Below, piece after piece: positions 33,609-41,168 of a stretch of 64,000 nt of DNA. A model generated the notes under the pieces. That model did not search any database and was not told the origin of the DNA. It saw nothing but the letters and a program-made list of their open reading frames with translations. The first letter of the stretch is position 1. Each line of letters opens with the position of its first letter. A program made the translations under genes and the position numbers. The stretch is from Clostridiales bacterium. Lineage in GTDB: Bacteria; Bacillota; Clostridia; Christensenellales; Pumilibacteraceae. Location of the stretch: assembly GCA_022508505.1 (NCBI GenBank), contig JAFLVC010000001.1:62001-126000 (forward strand), given 5' to 3'.

Positions 33609-33637
33609 ATTATATAGTTTATGAATTTCGATGTCAA
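33609..33637 (-). promoter_or_regulatory. Promoter giving a leaderless ABC-exporter mRNA
   Basis: On the minus strand TTGACA (33632-33637), 17 bases, TATAAT (33609-33614), then 7 bases to the ATG at 33601. Both boxes are perfect. No ribosome site exists between box and start. Confidence 0.75.
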
Positions 33638-33701
33638 CTTTCTTCTTTTGAAAAAGGAGAAAGCAAGAAAACTTTATTTACTTGCAGCGACTATAACGGT
33701 A

Positions 33702-33730
33702 TTGACATGGTGCAAAATATCCGCTAAAAT
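33702..33730 (+). promoter_or_regulatory. Promoter of the mcrB-mcrC operon
   Basis: TTGACA (33702-33707), 17 bases, TAAAAT (33725-33730). It fires away from the ABC-exporter promoter 65 bases to the left. Confidence 0.8.
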
Positions 33731-33768
33731 AGTACAAACGCAAAAAGCAAACGGAAAGGAGACACAAT

Positions 33769-36177
33769 ATGTCATTGCCGAAAATAAGCAAGGAAGACGT
33801 AGAAAAAGCGCTTAAGTATATCGACGAGCACGACGTGCCGAGTCGGAATGCAGCCGATACGTACGAGCTCGTCACAGACGACGGAAAGAAATATCCACCC
33901 AAGTACGTAGTTGCCGTAGCCAACCACTTGGCAAACGGAGTGAGCATTTCGACCGCCGGATATAATGCGATACAAGCAAAAGACTTTTTAAAAAAATGTG
34001 GGTTTAGTGTAAGCACGAAAACTTCTGTAATGACAAATGACGAAAGGAAAGCTCTATTCAGAGAGTACTTGAAGGATTGCGGAAGACTCAACGACGCCGC
34101 GGGCAAAAAACCCGGGTCGAGGTCGACGGACAACTATTGGTTTGGACTGTCGCACAAATCCTTGCGCGACAGGGGGATAGACGCGTTTGCGTACGACGAC
34201 GACGTTGCGTTTGAGCCGCTGATAAAGCAAATCGACGATATCGACCCCTCGGACAGAAGCGGAGACCGCACACAGGGCGCAATATGGTACAGCCGCTTTT
34301 TGGCGGAAAGCAAGTTTAAAAAATTGTTGGAATGGTTCGTGCTTCAAGTCCGAATCAACAACGGTCGTGCGAGCGGCAAGGTGACACAAGGAGATGGGCT
34401 CGTCTCAAAAGCATTAAGAGACCGTTACAAGGATTACCGTACATATGTCGGGTTTGAACTCGACTGCACGCTGAGATGCGGATACCAAAGTAATAATTCC
34501 GGATCGCATTTTATTCAGCCGACAGACTCGTGGTTGAACATCAACCCGATATTCGATTCCGACAACGACGTGACGGCGCTGAAAATAAGCTACAAGCCCC
34601 AAAACGTAGTTTTAAGGGAATATCCTCAAAAAACAGTCGGTGAACTCGGACTGTACGACAACAGCTATCCCAACGAAGCATTGAGAGACTTTTTCAAGCA
34701 ATTCACGGACGAAATAAAGCTGATTCGCGAAACAGCGGCGAAAGAGAGAGCCGCGTTTGAGGACTGGCTCAAAGAAAACGATGTGTCGGGTTCGGACAAG
34801 ACCTATGCGTCCAGACTCAGAAGAATAGAAAAAGAGTTCGGCGTCAACATCGATGAGCAATTCGAAATCGACGAGTGCGAGAGCTTGATGGAAAAAATTT
34901 TAAAAGACCCGAGGGTGATTGAATCCCAAAAGACCGGCAAAGGAGATTGGTCGAATATACCGAGCACTTTAAGAAAATACATCGAATATAAAAAGTCGAG
35001 GCGCAAAAAGGCAAAGGCGGCGGACACGGCAAGCGCCCCCGCCGAAGCGCCGACGGCAGACGCCGCCGCGGACGTAAACCGCGAGGTTGCCGCCGCGCTT
35101 GAAGCTCCCGGCTATCTTGCGACGAACACCATTTTTTACGGCGTGCCCGGCTGCGGCAAGAGCTACCACGTCAACGAGCTTTTGCATATAGGAAAGAATT
35201 TCGCCGACGCGCTCGACGGCAGGTTTTACAAGCGCGTGCTGTTTCACCCCGAATACACGTACGGCGATTTTATCGGGCAGACCGTGCCGCAGACGGACGG
35301 GAGCAAAATCGAGTACAAGTTCCAAGCCGGACCGTTTGTGGAAATTCTAAGGGACGCGCTGTCTGACGCCGACAACCACTATTTCCTCATCATAGAGGAG
35401 ATAAACCGCGGCAATGCGCCCGGCATTTTCGGCGACATATTCCAGCTGCTCGACAGGGACGGCGGAAAAAGCGAGTACCCCGTCTACAACAGAGACATTT
35501 TGAAGTGGCTCGGCGAGAACGGCGCGGCGCAGACCGAGGTGTCTATTCCCGCCAACCTGACAATTTTCGCGACCATGAACACGAGCGATCAAAACGTCTT
35601 TACGCTCGACACGGCGTTTAAGCGCAGGTGGCGCATGACGCGGATTAAAAACGATTTCGGCAGAGCCGATAAGTTTTTGGATAAGACCGTGGCGGGTAGG
35701 GCATATACTTGGCGGCAATTCGGTAGCGCGCTAAACGACGATATTCTCAAAAACTGCAACGACGGAATGGTGCCTGAGGACAAGCTGATTGGCACGCACT
35801 TCGTAAAAGACGGCGAGCTTTGCAACATAACGGCGTTTGCCGAAAAAATCTTTATGTATCTGTGGAACGACGTCGTAAAGTACAACAAGGGCGCGCTGTT
35901 TCGCATTAACGAGTTCAACACGCTGGATAAGGTCATACAAGGCTTTGTCGACGGCAAAAACGTGTTCAGGGACGAATGTGCCAATTTGAAAAAGCTGTTC
36001 GACGAGGCGGAGGCAAAAGCTGCCGAAGCCAAGGCGGCGACAACGACGACGGCGGGTGCGGTTGCTTCTGTCGCGCCGACCGATACGACAGCCGCCGCCG
36101 AGGCCGCGGCAACAGGCGGAGGCGCAGAGGGCGAGACCGCGGGCGAGAACGCAGACGGCGACGGCGATGAGCAGTAA
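33769..36177 (+). CDS. mcrB: McrB-type AAA+ GTPase of a restriction system
   Basis: An 802-residue protein with AAAGGAG ribosome site. Residues 1-85 resemble the ScoMcrA N-terminal domain (ISKEDVEKALKYIDEHDVP...YPPKYVVAVANHL). Residues 90-430 are an unrecognised region, presumably the DNA-reading part. The motor domain has Walker A GVPGCGKS (about 457-464), the McrB-typical stretch LFHPEYTYGDFIGQ, Walker B FLIIEEINRGNAPGIFGD (about 538), the NTSD motif (about 604) and the arginine motif TAFKRRWRM. Residues 740-802 are Ala/Glu/Thr/Gly-rich and unusual. In the family, McrB moves on DNA and drives the McrC nuclease to cut modified DNA. mcrC overlaps its 3' end by 11 bases. Confidence 0.92.
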   Translation: MSLPKISKEDVEKALKYIDEHDVPSRNAADTYELVTDDGKKYPPKYVVAVANHLANGVSISTAGYNAIQAKDFLKKCGFSVSTKTSVMTNDERKALFREYLKDCGRLNDAAGKKPGSRSTDNYWFGLSHKSLRDRGIDAFAYDDDVAFEPLIKQIDDIDPSDRSGDRTQGAIWYSRFLAESKFKKLLEWFVLQVRINNGRASGKVTQGDGLVSKALRDRYKDYRTYVGFELDCTLRCGYQSNNSGSHFIQPTDSWLNINPIFDSDNDVTALKISYKPQNVVLREYPQKTVGELGLYDNSYPNEALRDFFKQFTDEIKLIRETAAKERAAFEDWLKENDVSGSDKTYASRLRRIEKEFGVNIDEQFEIDECESLMEKILKDPRVIESQKTGKGDWSNIPSTLRKYIEYKKSRRKKAKAADTASAPAEAPTADAAADVNREVAAALEAPGYLATNTIFYGVPGCGKSYHVNELLHIGKNFADALDGRFYKRVLFHPEYTYGDFIGQTVPQTDGSKIEYKFQAGPFVEILRDALSDADNHYFLIIEEINRGNAPGIFGDIFQLLDRDGGKSEYPVYNRDILKWLGENGAAQTEVSIPANLTIFATMNTSDQNVFTLDTAFKRRWRMTRIKNDFGRADKFLDKTVAGRAYTWRQFGSALNDDILKNCNDGMVPEDKLIGTHFVKDGELCNITAFAEKIFMYLWNDVVKYNKGALFRINEFNTLDKVIQGFVDGKNVFRDECANLKKLFDEAEAKAAEAKAATTTTAGAVASVAPTDTTAAAEAAATGGGAEGETAGENADGDGDEQ

Positions 36178-37381
36178 GTTTGATTTTTTCGTTCCCAAAG
36201 ATAAGACCGAATGCGAGTACATCGGGTACGACGCAAAAAAGCGAGGCTCGACCTTTGTTTTTCCGTGCCGATATTTCGACGGCGAGGTGCGGTCGGGCGG
36301 CGAACCGGACTACAAGAGCGGAGCCCGCGACATAATCTTTTTGCTGAAGCGCGTGCGGCAGGAGTACAACTTCGGCGGGAGCACGGGCGAGTTCAGGCAG
36401 TTCCAATCGATGCTGTGGCTTATGCAGGACTACATCGACAACGGCTGCTACGTCGAGACTGAAACCGTTTACAAAAACAACGGCGGCGGCAGAATCAACT
36501 GGAAAAAGACGATAAAGCAAAATAACATCCTGTTCGACAACGGGAATATCGTGTATCCGTCCTTTGTCCGCAACAGGGTGACGACGGACGAGTCCCGCAT
36601 CATAACGCAAATATACAAAGCGTGTCTCGCGCGTTCGGTGGAGGAGCTGGGCTTTATTTACGGGCTCGGTCAAACAGAGCGTTCGCTCTACGACGTCGAC
36701 AGGGACAAGGATTTTCTCGTTTACTATCTCACAAGCGAGCTGAACAGCACGTTTAGGGATTACAAAAAAACGCTGTTAAACCACCTTCTCGCCATTGTAA
36801 ACAATCGCGACAACGGCACGAAAAGCTTGGGCTTTTCCATTTACGACAGCGAGTTTGAGTACGTGTTCGAGTTTTTGGTCAACCGCGCGTTCGGCACCGA
36901 GGACGTCAAACGGTTTTACAACACCTATTCGTACTACTTGCCGCAAAGGGTGCCGTCGTCGCGGCTGCGTCCCGACACCGTGATGAAGGACGAAAAGAAC
37001 AAGATGTATTACATCATCGACTCCAAGTATTATAATTACGGCTATACCCGTGACCCTAAAGACTTGCCCGCGGCGTCGTCTGTTTCCAAGCAGATAGGCT
37101 ACAACCACTATCTTCGCGACAACCTGCCCGAGGCGGAAAGGAACGCCGGCTACCGCGTCAAGTCGATATTCGTTTTGCCGTATGCGTCCGCTGCCGAGGG
37201 GGAGTACGTTCGATACGTCGGCTACGCGCAACGCGACAAAAGAGAGGGCGACGTCGTCGACACAAAGGGCGTAGACGACGACGTCGCGGTGTGCTTGGTC
37301 GACTTGAAGGAACTCATTTACACATATCTGCATAACCGCGGCAACCTGACTCCGCAAGCATTGATAGCCTGCTTGAAATAG
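36167..37381 (+). CDS. mcrC: McrC/LlaJI-type nuclease subunit
   Basis: A 404-residue protein. The ATG at 36167 lies inside the last codons of mcrB, giving translational coupling. A longer frame extends upstream but only as overlap with the mcrB tail. The PD-(D/E)xK nuclease core is visible as LRPDTVMKDEKNKMYYIIDSKYY in two parts: Asp at about 268 and DSK at about 284-286. An N-terminal half (1-200) with Tyr-rich segments presumably contacts McrB. The arrangement resembles LlaJI-type and McrC proteins. No DNA methylase is nearby, so the system probably targets modified foreign DNA. It sits immediately upstream of the rpmH operon. Confidence 0.85.
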   Translation: MSSKFDFFVPKDKTECEYIGYDAKKRGSTFVFPCRYFDGEVRSGGEPDYKSGARDIIFLLKRVRQEYNFGGSTGEFRQFQSMLWLMQDYIDNGCYVETETVYKNNGGGRINWKKTIKQNNILFDNGNIVYPSFVRNRVTTDESRIITQIYKACLARSVEELGFIYGLGQTERSLYDVDRDKDFLVYYLTSELNSTFRDYKKTLLNHLLAIVNNRDNGTKSLGFSIYDSEFEYVFEFLVNRAFGTEDVKRFYNTYSYYLPQRVPSSRLRPDTVMKDEKNKMYYIIDSKYYNYGYTRDPKDLPAASSVSKQIGYNHYLRDNLPEAERNAGYRVKSIFVLPYASAAEGEYVRYVGYAQRDKREGDVVDTKGVDDDVAVCLVDLKELIYTYLHNRGNLTPQALIACLK

Positions 37382-37382
37382 C

Positions 37383-37462
37383 GCGGCTAAGACAAGAGAT
37401 ATTTCACATCCCCTCAGTCAGCGCGGTCCTCGCCGACAGCTCTCCTTATTAAGAGGAGACTG
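37383..37462. repeat. Family C fragment plus reversed family B repeat
   Basis: gcggctaagacaagagatat (37383-37402) directly follows the mcrC stop and joins a minus-sense family B copy (tttcacatcccctcagtc...gacagctctccttattaagag), whose second stem is formed by cagcgcggtcctcgccgac with imperfect pairing. Confidence 0.7.
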
Positions 37463-37516
37463 ATGTTGTATTCATGCGAGCACTTATCACGGTAACGCTT
37501 CGACGAGGGCGGCGTC

Positions 37517-37590
37517 GAGCTACTATTATATGAACGCCGTCGTCGGGCGACACATAAAACAAATCACCGCAGTAAACACACGACACTAAA
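37517..37590 (+). repeat. Family D repeat upstream of rpmH
   Basis: cgtcgtcgggcgacacataa followed by ccgcagtaaacacacgacac. It matches the units at 23674, 45216 and 47858 and ends beside the rpmH -35 box. Confidence 0.6.
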
Positions 37591-37595
37591 AACAG

Positions 37596-37624
37596 TTGAC
37601 TAAAGGGCGGAAATGCGGTATAAT
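37596..37624 (+). promoter_or_regulatory. Promoter of the rpmH operon
   Basis: TTGACT (37596-37601), 17 bases, TATAAT (37619-37624). Confidence 0.85.
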
Positions 37625-37673
37625 GCGGTGTATGCTATAAACGGCGGAGTGTCCGCCGACACGGAGATAGACC

Positions 37674-37826
37674 ATGAAGAGAACGTATCAACCCAAAAAG
37701 CGCGCGCAGCGCAAAGTACACGGCTTTCGTCAGAGAATGAAAACGCAGGGCGGCAGACGCACGCTCAAGCGCCGCCGCAACAAGGGCCGCGCCAACCTCA
37801 CTCCCAAGCCGCTCGGCGGCAGATAA
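37674..37826 (+). CDS. rpmH: Ribosomal protein L34, slightly extended
   Basis: A 50-residue, Arg/Lys-rich protein. [21 protein letters not shown] and [15 protein letters not shown] are the L34 signature. It is a component of the large ribosomal subunit. L34 is usually about 44-46 residues; here the C-terminus carries an extra PKPLGGR-type tail. GGAGA lies before the ATG. It heads the conserved operon rpmH-rnpA-yidD-yidC-jag. The rnpA start codon directly follows its TAA. Confidence 0.97.
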   Translation: MKRTYQPKKRAQRKVHGFRQRMKTQGGRRTLKRRRNKGRANLTPKPLGGR

Positions 37827-38156
37827 TTGCTTTCCAAGGCTAACAGACTGAATAAGCACGGTTCGTTTTCATACGTTTACCGTAACGGCAGGCGTTTTGC
37901 GGAGCCGGACTTGGTCTTGATTTGCACGCCCGCGCGGTCTGCTCGGGTGGGCTTTTCGGTTTCCAACAAGGTGGGGAAGGCGGTCGTGCGCAACAAGGTA
38001 AAGCGCAGACTTCGCGCGGCGGTACAGGAGCGAATTTCGCGCATGGCGGGCTGTCAGGCGGTGTTTGTCGCAAACGTATCGGCGGCGGGCAAGGACTACG
38101 CCACGCTTGAAGCGCAGGTGGAAAGTCTTCTTAAACGTGCGGGGTTAGTCGCGTGA
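37827..38156 (+). CDS. rnpA: Ribonuclease P protein component
   Basis: A 109-residue basic protein that helps the RNase P RNA to trim tRNA 5' ends. It starts with TTG at 37827, touching the rpmH stop. The family pattern is clear: ANRLNKHGSFSYVYRNGRRF, GFSVSNKVGKAVVRNKVKRRLR (the RNR-like basic motif reads RNKVKRR) and a C-terminal helix. Length is normal. Its stop codon overlaps the yidD GTG start. Confidence 0.96.
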   Translation: MLSKANRLNKHGSFSYVYRNGRRFAEPDLVLICTPARSARVGFSVSNKVGKAVVRNKVKRRLRAAVQERISRMAGCQAVFVANVSAAGKDYATLEAQVESLLKRAGLVA

Positions 38157-38437
38157 AAAAACGCACGAAAAAGGTAATAATCAATATCGTAACGTTCCGT
38201 TGGCTGTTCTTGGGGCTTGTGTACTTTTACAAGAAGTGCATATCGCCGCTGACGCCCGACGTTTGCATTTATGAGCCGAGCTGTTCGACGTACATGGTAC
38301 AAGCCATCAAGCGGTTCGGCGTTATACGGGGAATATTCCTCGGCACGAAACGTCTACTCAGGTGCGTGCCTTGGAAGGCGGGCGGATTCGATCCCGTCCC
38401 GGACAACCCCCGCGGAGACATGAAATGGCTTTTCTGA
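38153..38437 (+). CDS. yidD: Membrane protein insertion efficiency factor YidD
   Basis: A 94-residue protein starting with GTG at 38153, overlapping rnpA by 4 bases. It has the full YidD signature: YFYKKCISPLTPDVCIYEPS, CSTYMVQAIKRFGVIRGIFLG and RLLRCVPWKAGGFDPVP, with the conserved Cys residues. It is amphipathic and membrane associated, and assists YidC. The yidC gene starts inside its last codons. Confidence 0.96.
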   Translation: MKKRTKKVIINIVTFRWLFLGLVYFYKKCISPLTPDVCIYEPSCSTYMVQAIKRFGVIRGIFLGTKRLLRCVPWKAGGFDPVPDNPRGDMKWLF

Positions 38438-39861
38438 ACTCTATCGCAAGCTTTATCGGCGCGGTCACTCCGTCGATAACCAAGCCGGACGCGATGTGGC
38501 ACGTTTTGATTCTCAACGTGTTCGGATGGATAAAGGACTATGGCTGGAGCATAGTTGTATTCACCGTGCTGTTAAAGCTGGTGCTTTCGCCGTTGGACTT
38601 TTTTCAGCGCTACAAAATGCACAAGAACCAGCGCATCACCGAACGGCTCAAGCCGACGATGGAAAAAATCCAAAAGCAGTACGGCGACGACAAGCAGGCG
38701 TTTCAGCAAAAGCAGATGGAGCTCAACCGCAAGGAGGGTTACAGCTACTTTTCGGCGTGCCTGCCGATGATAGTCACGCTCGTCGTGTTCATAACGCTGT
38801 GGCTTTCGATGCAGACGGTCGCGCGGTACATGATGCTAAGAAGCTACACGCAGCTCTACGACGCGTTCGACGTCGCCGTCACCGAAATAAACACGGTGCT
38901 GGACGAAAAGAGCGAGCTGTCCGCGGACGACAAGTTCGAGATTTCGCGGTCGTTCGGGCAGGATGTCGCATACAAATTGTACTATGACGGGCTGGACGAC
39001 AAGTTCATTGCGGAGCTGTGCGCAGAGTATGAAACGAAGCACGGCCTCGGCAAGATAGACGCCGCCGCGATAGGCAAGATCAAGAACAAGGACAAGGTGC
39101 AGGCGTCCTTCCTGTGGATAGAAAACATCTGGCTGCCCGACGTGCCCTGGAACAACTCGATACAGGATTGGAGCAACTTCAAGACTTCGATCGACGACTA
39201 CTACAAGACGGGCACCAACGGCTTGAAGGGCGACAAGCGCAACTGCCTCAACGAGACGACATACAAAAACGTCATGGGCAAGCTGCTCAAAAATTCGGAC
39301 TCGCACACGAACGGATTTTTGATACTGCCCGTGCTCGTCGTTCTGCTGTCGGTGGGCTCGCAGCTGCTTACGACGCTGCAGCAAAAGCGCGCGGGGCAGG
39401 TCAACGCCAAGGGCGGCATGGCGACCGGAATGAAGGTTATGATGGTCATTATGCCCATCATGATGGCGATATTCGCAATTCAGTACGCGTCGATATTCAC
39501 CGTATACATGGTTACGAACACGGCGACGACTCTTATATTCAACGTGCTGTTCACAAACGTAATCAAGCTCGCGGACAAGCGCAAGAGAAGCCGCAATTAC
39601 GGCATTTCTACGGGCAGCCCCCGCACGATAACCTATAAGCAGTCGCCCATCATTCACTACGTCAAGGGCGCCAATCCCGACGCGGGCAAAAAGCCCGAAG
39701 CTACGACCACTACGCAAGGCTCGGGCGCGGGCGAAAAAGCGGGCGGCAAAAAAGCCAAAAAATCCAAGACGACCACCGTCACGTATCAGCGGAGCGGCAG
39801 GCCCGATCCCAACGACCTCATGGGGCTTGATTTGTCCAAAGACCGCACGAAAAAGAAGTAG
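38425..39861 (+). CDS. yidC: Membrane insertase YidC/Oxa1, with a large external loop
   Basis: A 478-residue insertase that places proteins in the membrane. Conserved core: GWSIVVFTVLLKLVLSPLDF (about 37-56), a cytoplasmic hairpin (KMHKNQRITERLKPTMEKIQ), ACLPMIVTLVVFITLWLSM (about 110-130), then two or three further helices from about residue 297 (LILPVLVVLLSVGSQLL). Between about 140 and 296 lies an unusually long, charged, presumably extracytoplasmic loop. Gram-positive YidC is commonly 260-300 residues. The C-terminal 60 residues are Lys-rich. The ATG at 38425 overlaps yidD. Confidence 0.95.
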   Translation: MAFLNSIASFIGAVTPSITKPDAMWHVLILNVFGWIKDYGWSIVVFTVLLKLVLSPLDFFQRYKMHKNQRITERLKPTMEKIQKQYGDDKQAFQQKQMELNRKEGYSYFSACLPMIVTLVVFITLWLSMQTVARYMMLRSYTQLYDAFDVAVTEINTVLDEKSELSADDKFEISRSFGQDVAYKLYYDGLDDKFIAELCAEYETKHGLGKIDAAAIGKIKNKDKVQASFLWIENIWLPDVPWNNSIQDWSNFKTSIDDYYKTGTNGLKGDKRNCLNETTYKNVMGKLLKNSDSHTNGFLILPVLVVLLSVGSQLLTTLQQKRAGQVNAKGGMATGMKVMMVIMPIMMAIFAIQYASIFTVYMVTNTATTLIFNVLFTNVIKLADKRKRSRNYGISTGSPRTITYKQSPIIHYVKGANPDAGKKPEATTTTQGSGAGEKAGGKKAKKSKTTTVTYQRSGRPDPNDLMGLDLSKDRTKKK

Positions 39862-39910
39862 CGGCGGCGCATAACGCGGAATATGACCCTTTTTAAGGAG
39901 CAAACATATC

Positions 39911-41143
39911 ATGACAATCGAAGTATCGGCAAAGAAAGTAGACGACGCCATAAAGCAGGGGCTTGAGCAGCTCGGCGCGACGCTCGACGACGTCAAGGTC
40001 GAGGTCGTCGACTCGGGCGGATTTTTGCGCAAGGCAAAGGTGCGCCTAACGCTCGAGACGGAAGAGACTGCGCCCGAAAAGTCTCCCGCCAAAGAAGAAA
40101 AACCGACGGCAAAGCAAGAGCCCGCCGCAGAAAAGTCGGCGCCCGCCAAAAAGGCGAGCGAGCAAAAGCCCGTCGCAGAAAAGAAGAGCGAAAAGAGCAC
40201 GCCGCAAAAGGCAAAGAGCGGCGGCGCCACGACTAAGGTGAAATCAAAAAACGGCGAAGCGCCGGCGGAAAAAGCGGACGTAAGTCCCGCCCCGTCGGCA
40301 CAAGAAAAGCCGGAGGGCGAACAGCCGCAAAAGGCGCCCGCGCCCAAAAAGCAACAAAAGGCAAAGTCGCCCAAAAAAGAGGAAGTAAAGGAACAGCCCG
40401 CGCCCACGGCGGGCGAAGAGCAAGCGCCGTCGTCGGTCGAGGCGGCGGAAAGTTCGGCGCACAAAGGAAAAAGACGGCTCCGCGCAGAGGACCGCGAGGC
40501 GGCAGACCACGCGCTTGAGTTCGTCAAAAAGACTGTTGAGCTCATGGGCTTTTCGACGGCTACCGTCACGGCGGACGAGGACGTCGAGCACATCGACATC
40601 ACCGCGGAAGGCGGCGACGATTCTTTGATCATCGGTCGGCACGGCGAAACGCTGTCGGCGCTCACCTATCTCGCCGAGACCTGCGCCCGCGCCGAAAAGT
40701 GCCACGTCAACATATTGGTCGACTGCAACGGCTACCGTGCGCGCCGCGCCGCGTCGCTAACCGCCATGGCAAAGCGCCGCGCGAGAGAGAGCGCGAAAGG
40801 GCACAGGCGCATTAAGCTCGAGCCGATGGACCGCACCGACCGCCGCACCATTCACTGCGCGCTCGCCGACGACGCCTACGTCACGACGGCGTCCGAGGGC
40901 AAAGAGCCGTACCGTTACGTAGTTATCACGCCCAAGGACGGCGAGGTTCGCGACTACGACGAGGGCAAGCGCGACAAGGGCGGCAAGCGCCGCGGCAAGG
41001 ATAAGCGCGGAAGCGCGCCGAGCGCACCTGCGGGCGAAAAGCCGCGCCGCGCCGCATTCGACATAAACATTCACGGCTTTGTCGGACACAACGACCGCGC
41101 GGCGGAAGAAAACGCCGAAGTCGAGGAAAAATCCGACGAGTAA
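39911..41143 (+). CDS. jag: Jag/KhpB RNA-binding protein
   Basis: A 410-residue protein. Residues 1-50 form the Jag-N domain (SAKKVDDAIKQGLEQLGA...). Residues about 55-190 are a long Lys/Glu/Pro/Ala linker. Next come a KH domain (about 200-285, with IIGRHGETLSALTYLAE carrying the GxxG-like turn GRHG) and an R3H domain (ARRAASLTAMAKRRARESAK, MDRTDRRTIHCALAD with the R-x3-H motif RTIH). The tail (335-410) is basic then acidic. It binds RNA and is linked to cell-envelope control in Firmicutes. TTTAAGGAG precedes the ATG. The linker makes it longer than most homologues. Confidence 0.94.
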   Translation: MTIEVSAKKVDDAIKQGLEQLGATLDDVKVEVVDSGGFLRKAKVRLTLETEETAPEKSPAKEEKPTAKQEPAAEKSAPAKKASEQKPVAEKKSEKSTPQKAKSGGATTKVKSKNGEAPAEKADVSPAPSAQEKPEGEQPQKAPAPKKQQKAKSPKKEEVKEQPAPTAGEEQAPSSVEAAESSAHKGKRRLRAEDREAADHALEFVKKTVELMGFSTATVTADEDVEHIDITAEGGDDSLIIGRHGETLSALTYLAETCARAEKCHVNILVDCNGYRARRAASLTAMAKRRARESAKGHRRIKLEPMDRTDRRTIHCALADDAYVTTASEGKEPYRYVVITPKDGEVRDYDEGKRDKGGKRRGKDKRGSAPSAPAGEKPRRAAFDINIHGFVGHNDRAAEENAEVEEKSDE

Positions 41144-41168
41144 ATTTAACTGAAAAATCGGAGACACA

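Noticed and set aside
37382-37673. oriC just upstream of rpmH
   Set aside because: The region consists of family B, C and D repeats and the rpmH promoter. No DnaA boxes seen.
38836-40665. A 609-codon open frame on the minus strand opposite yidC and jag
   Set aside because: It covers parts of two conserved genes and a gap, has no ribosome site and no domain.
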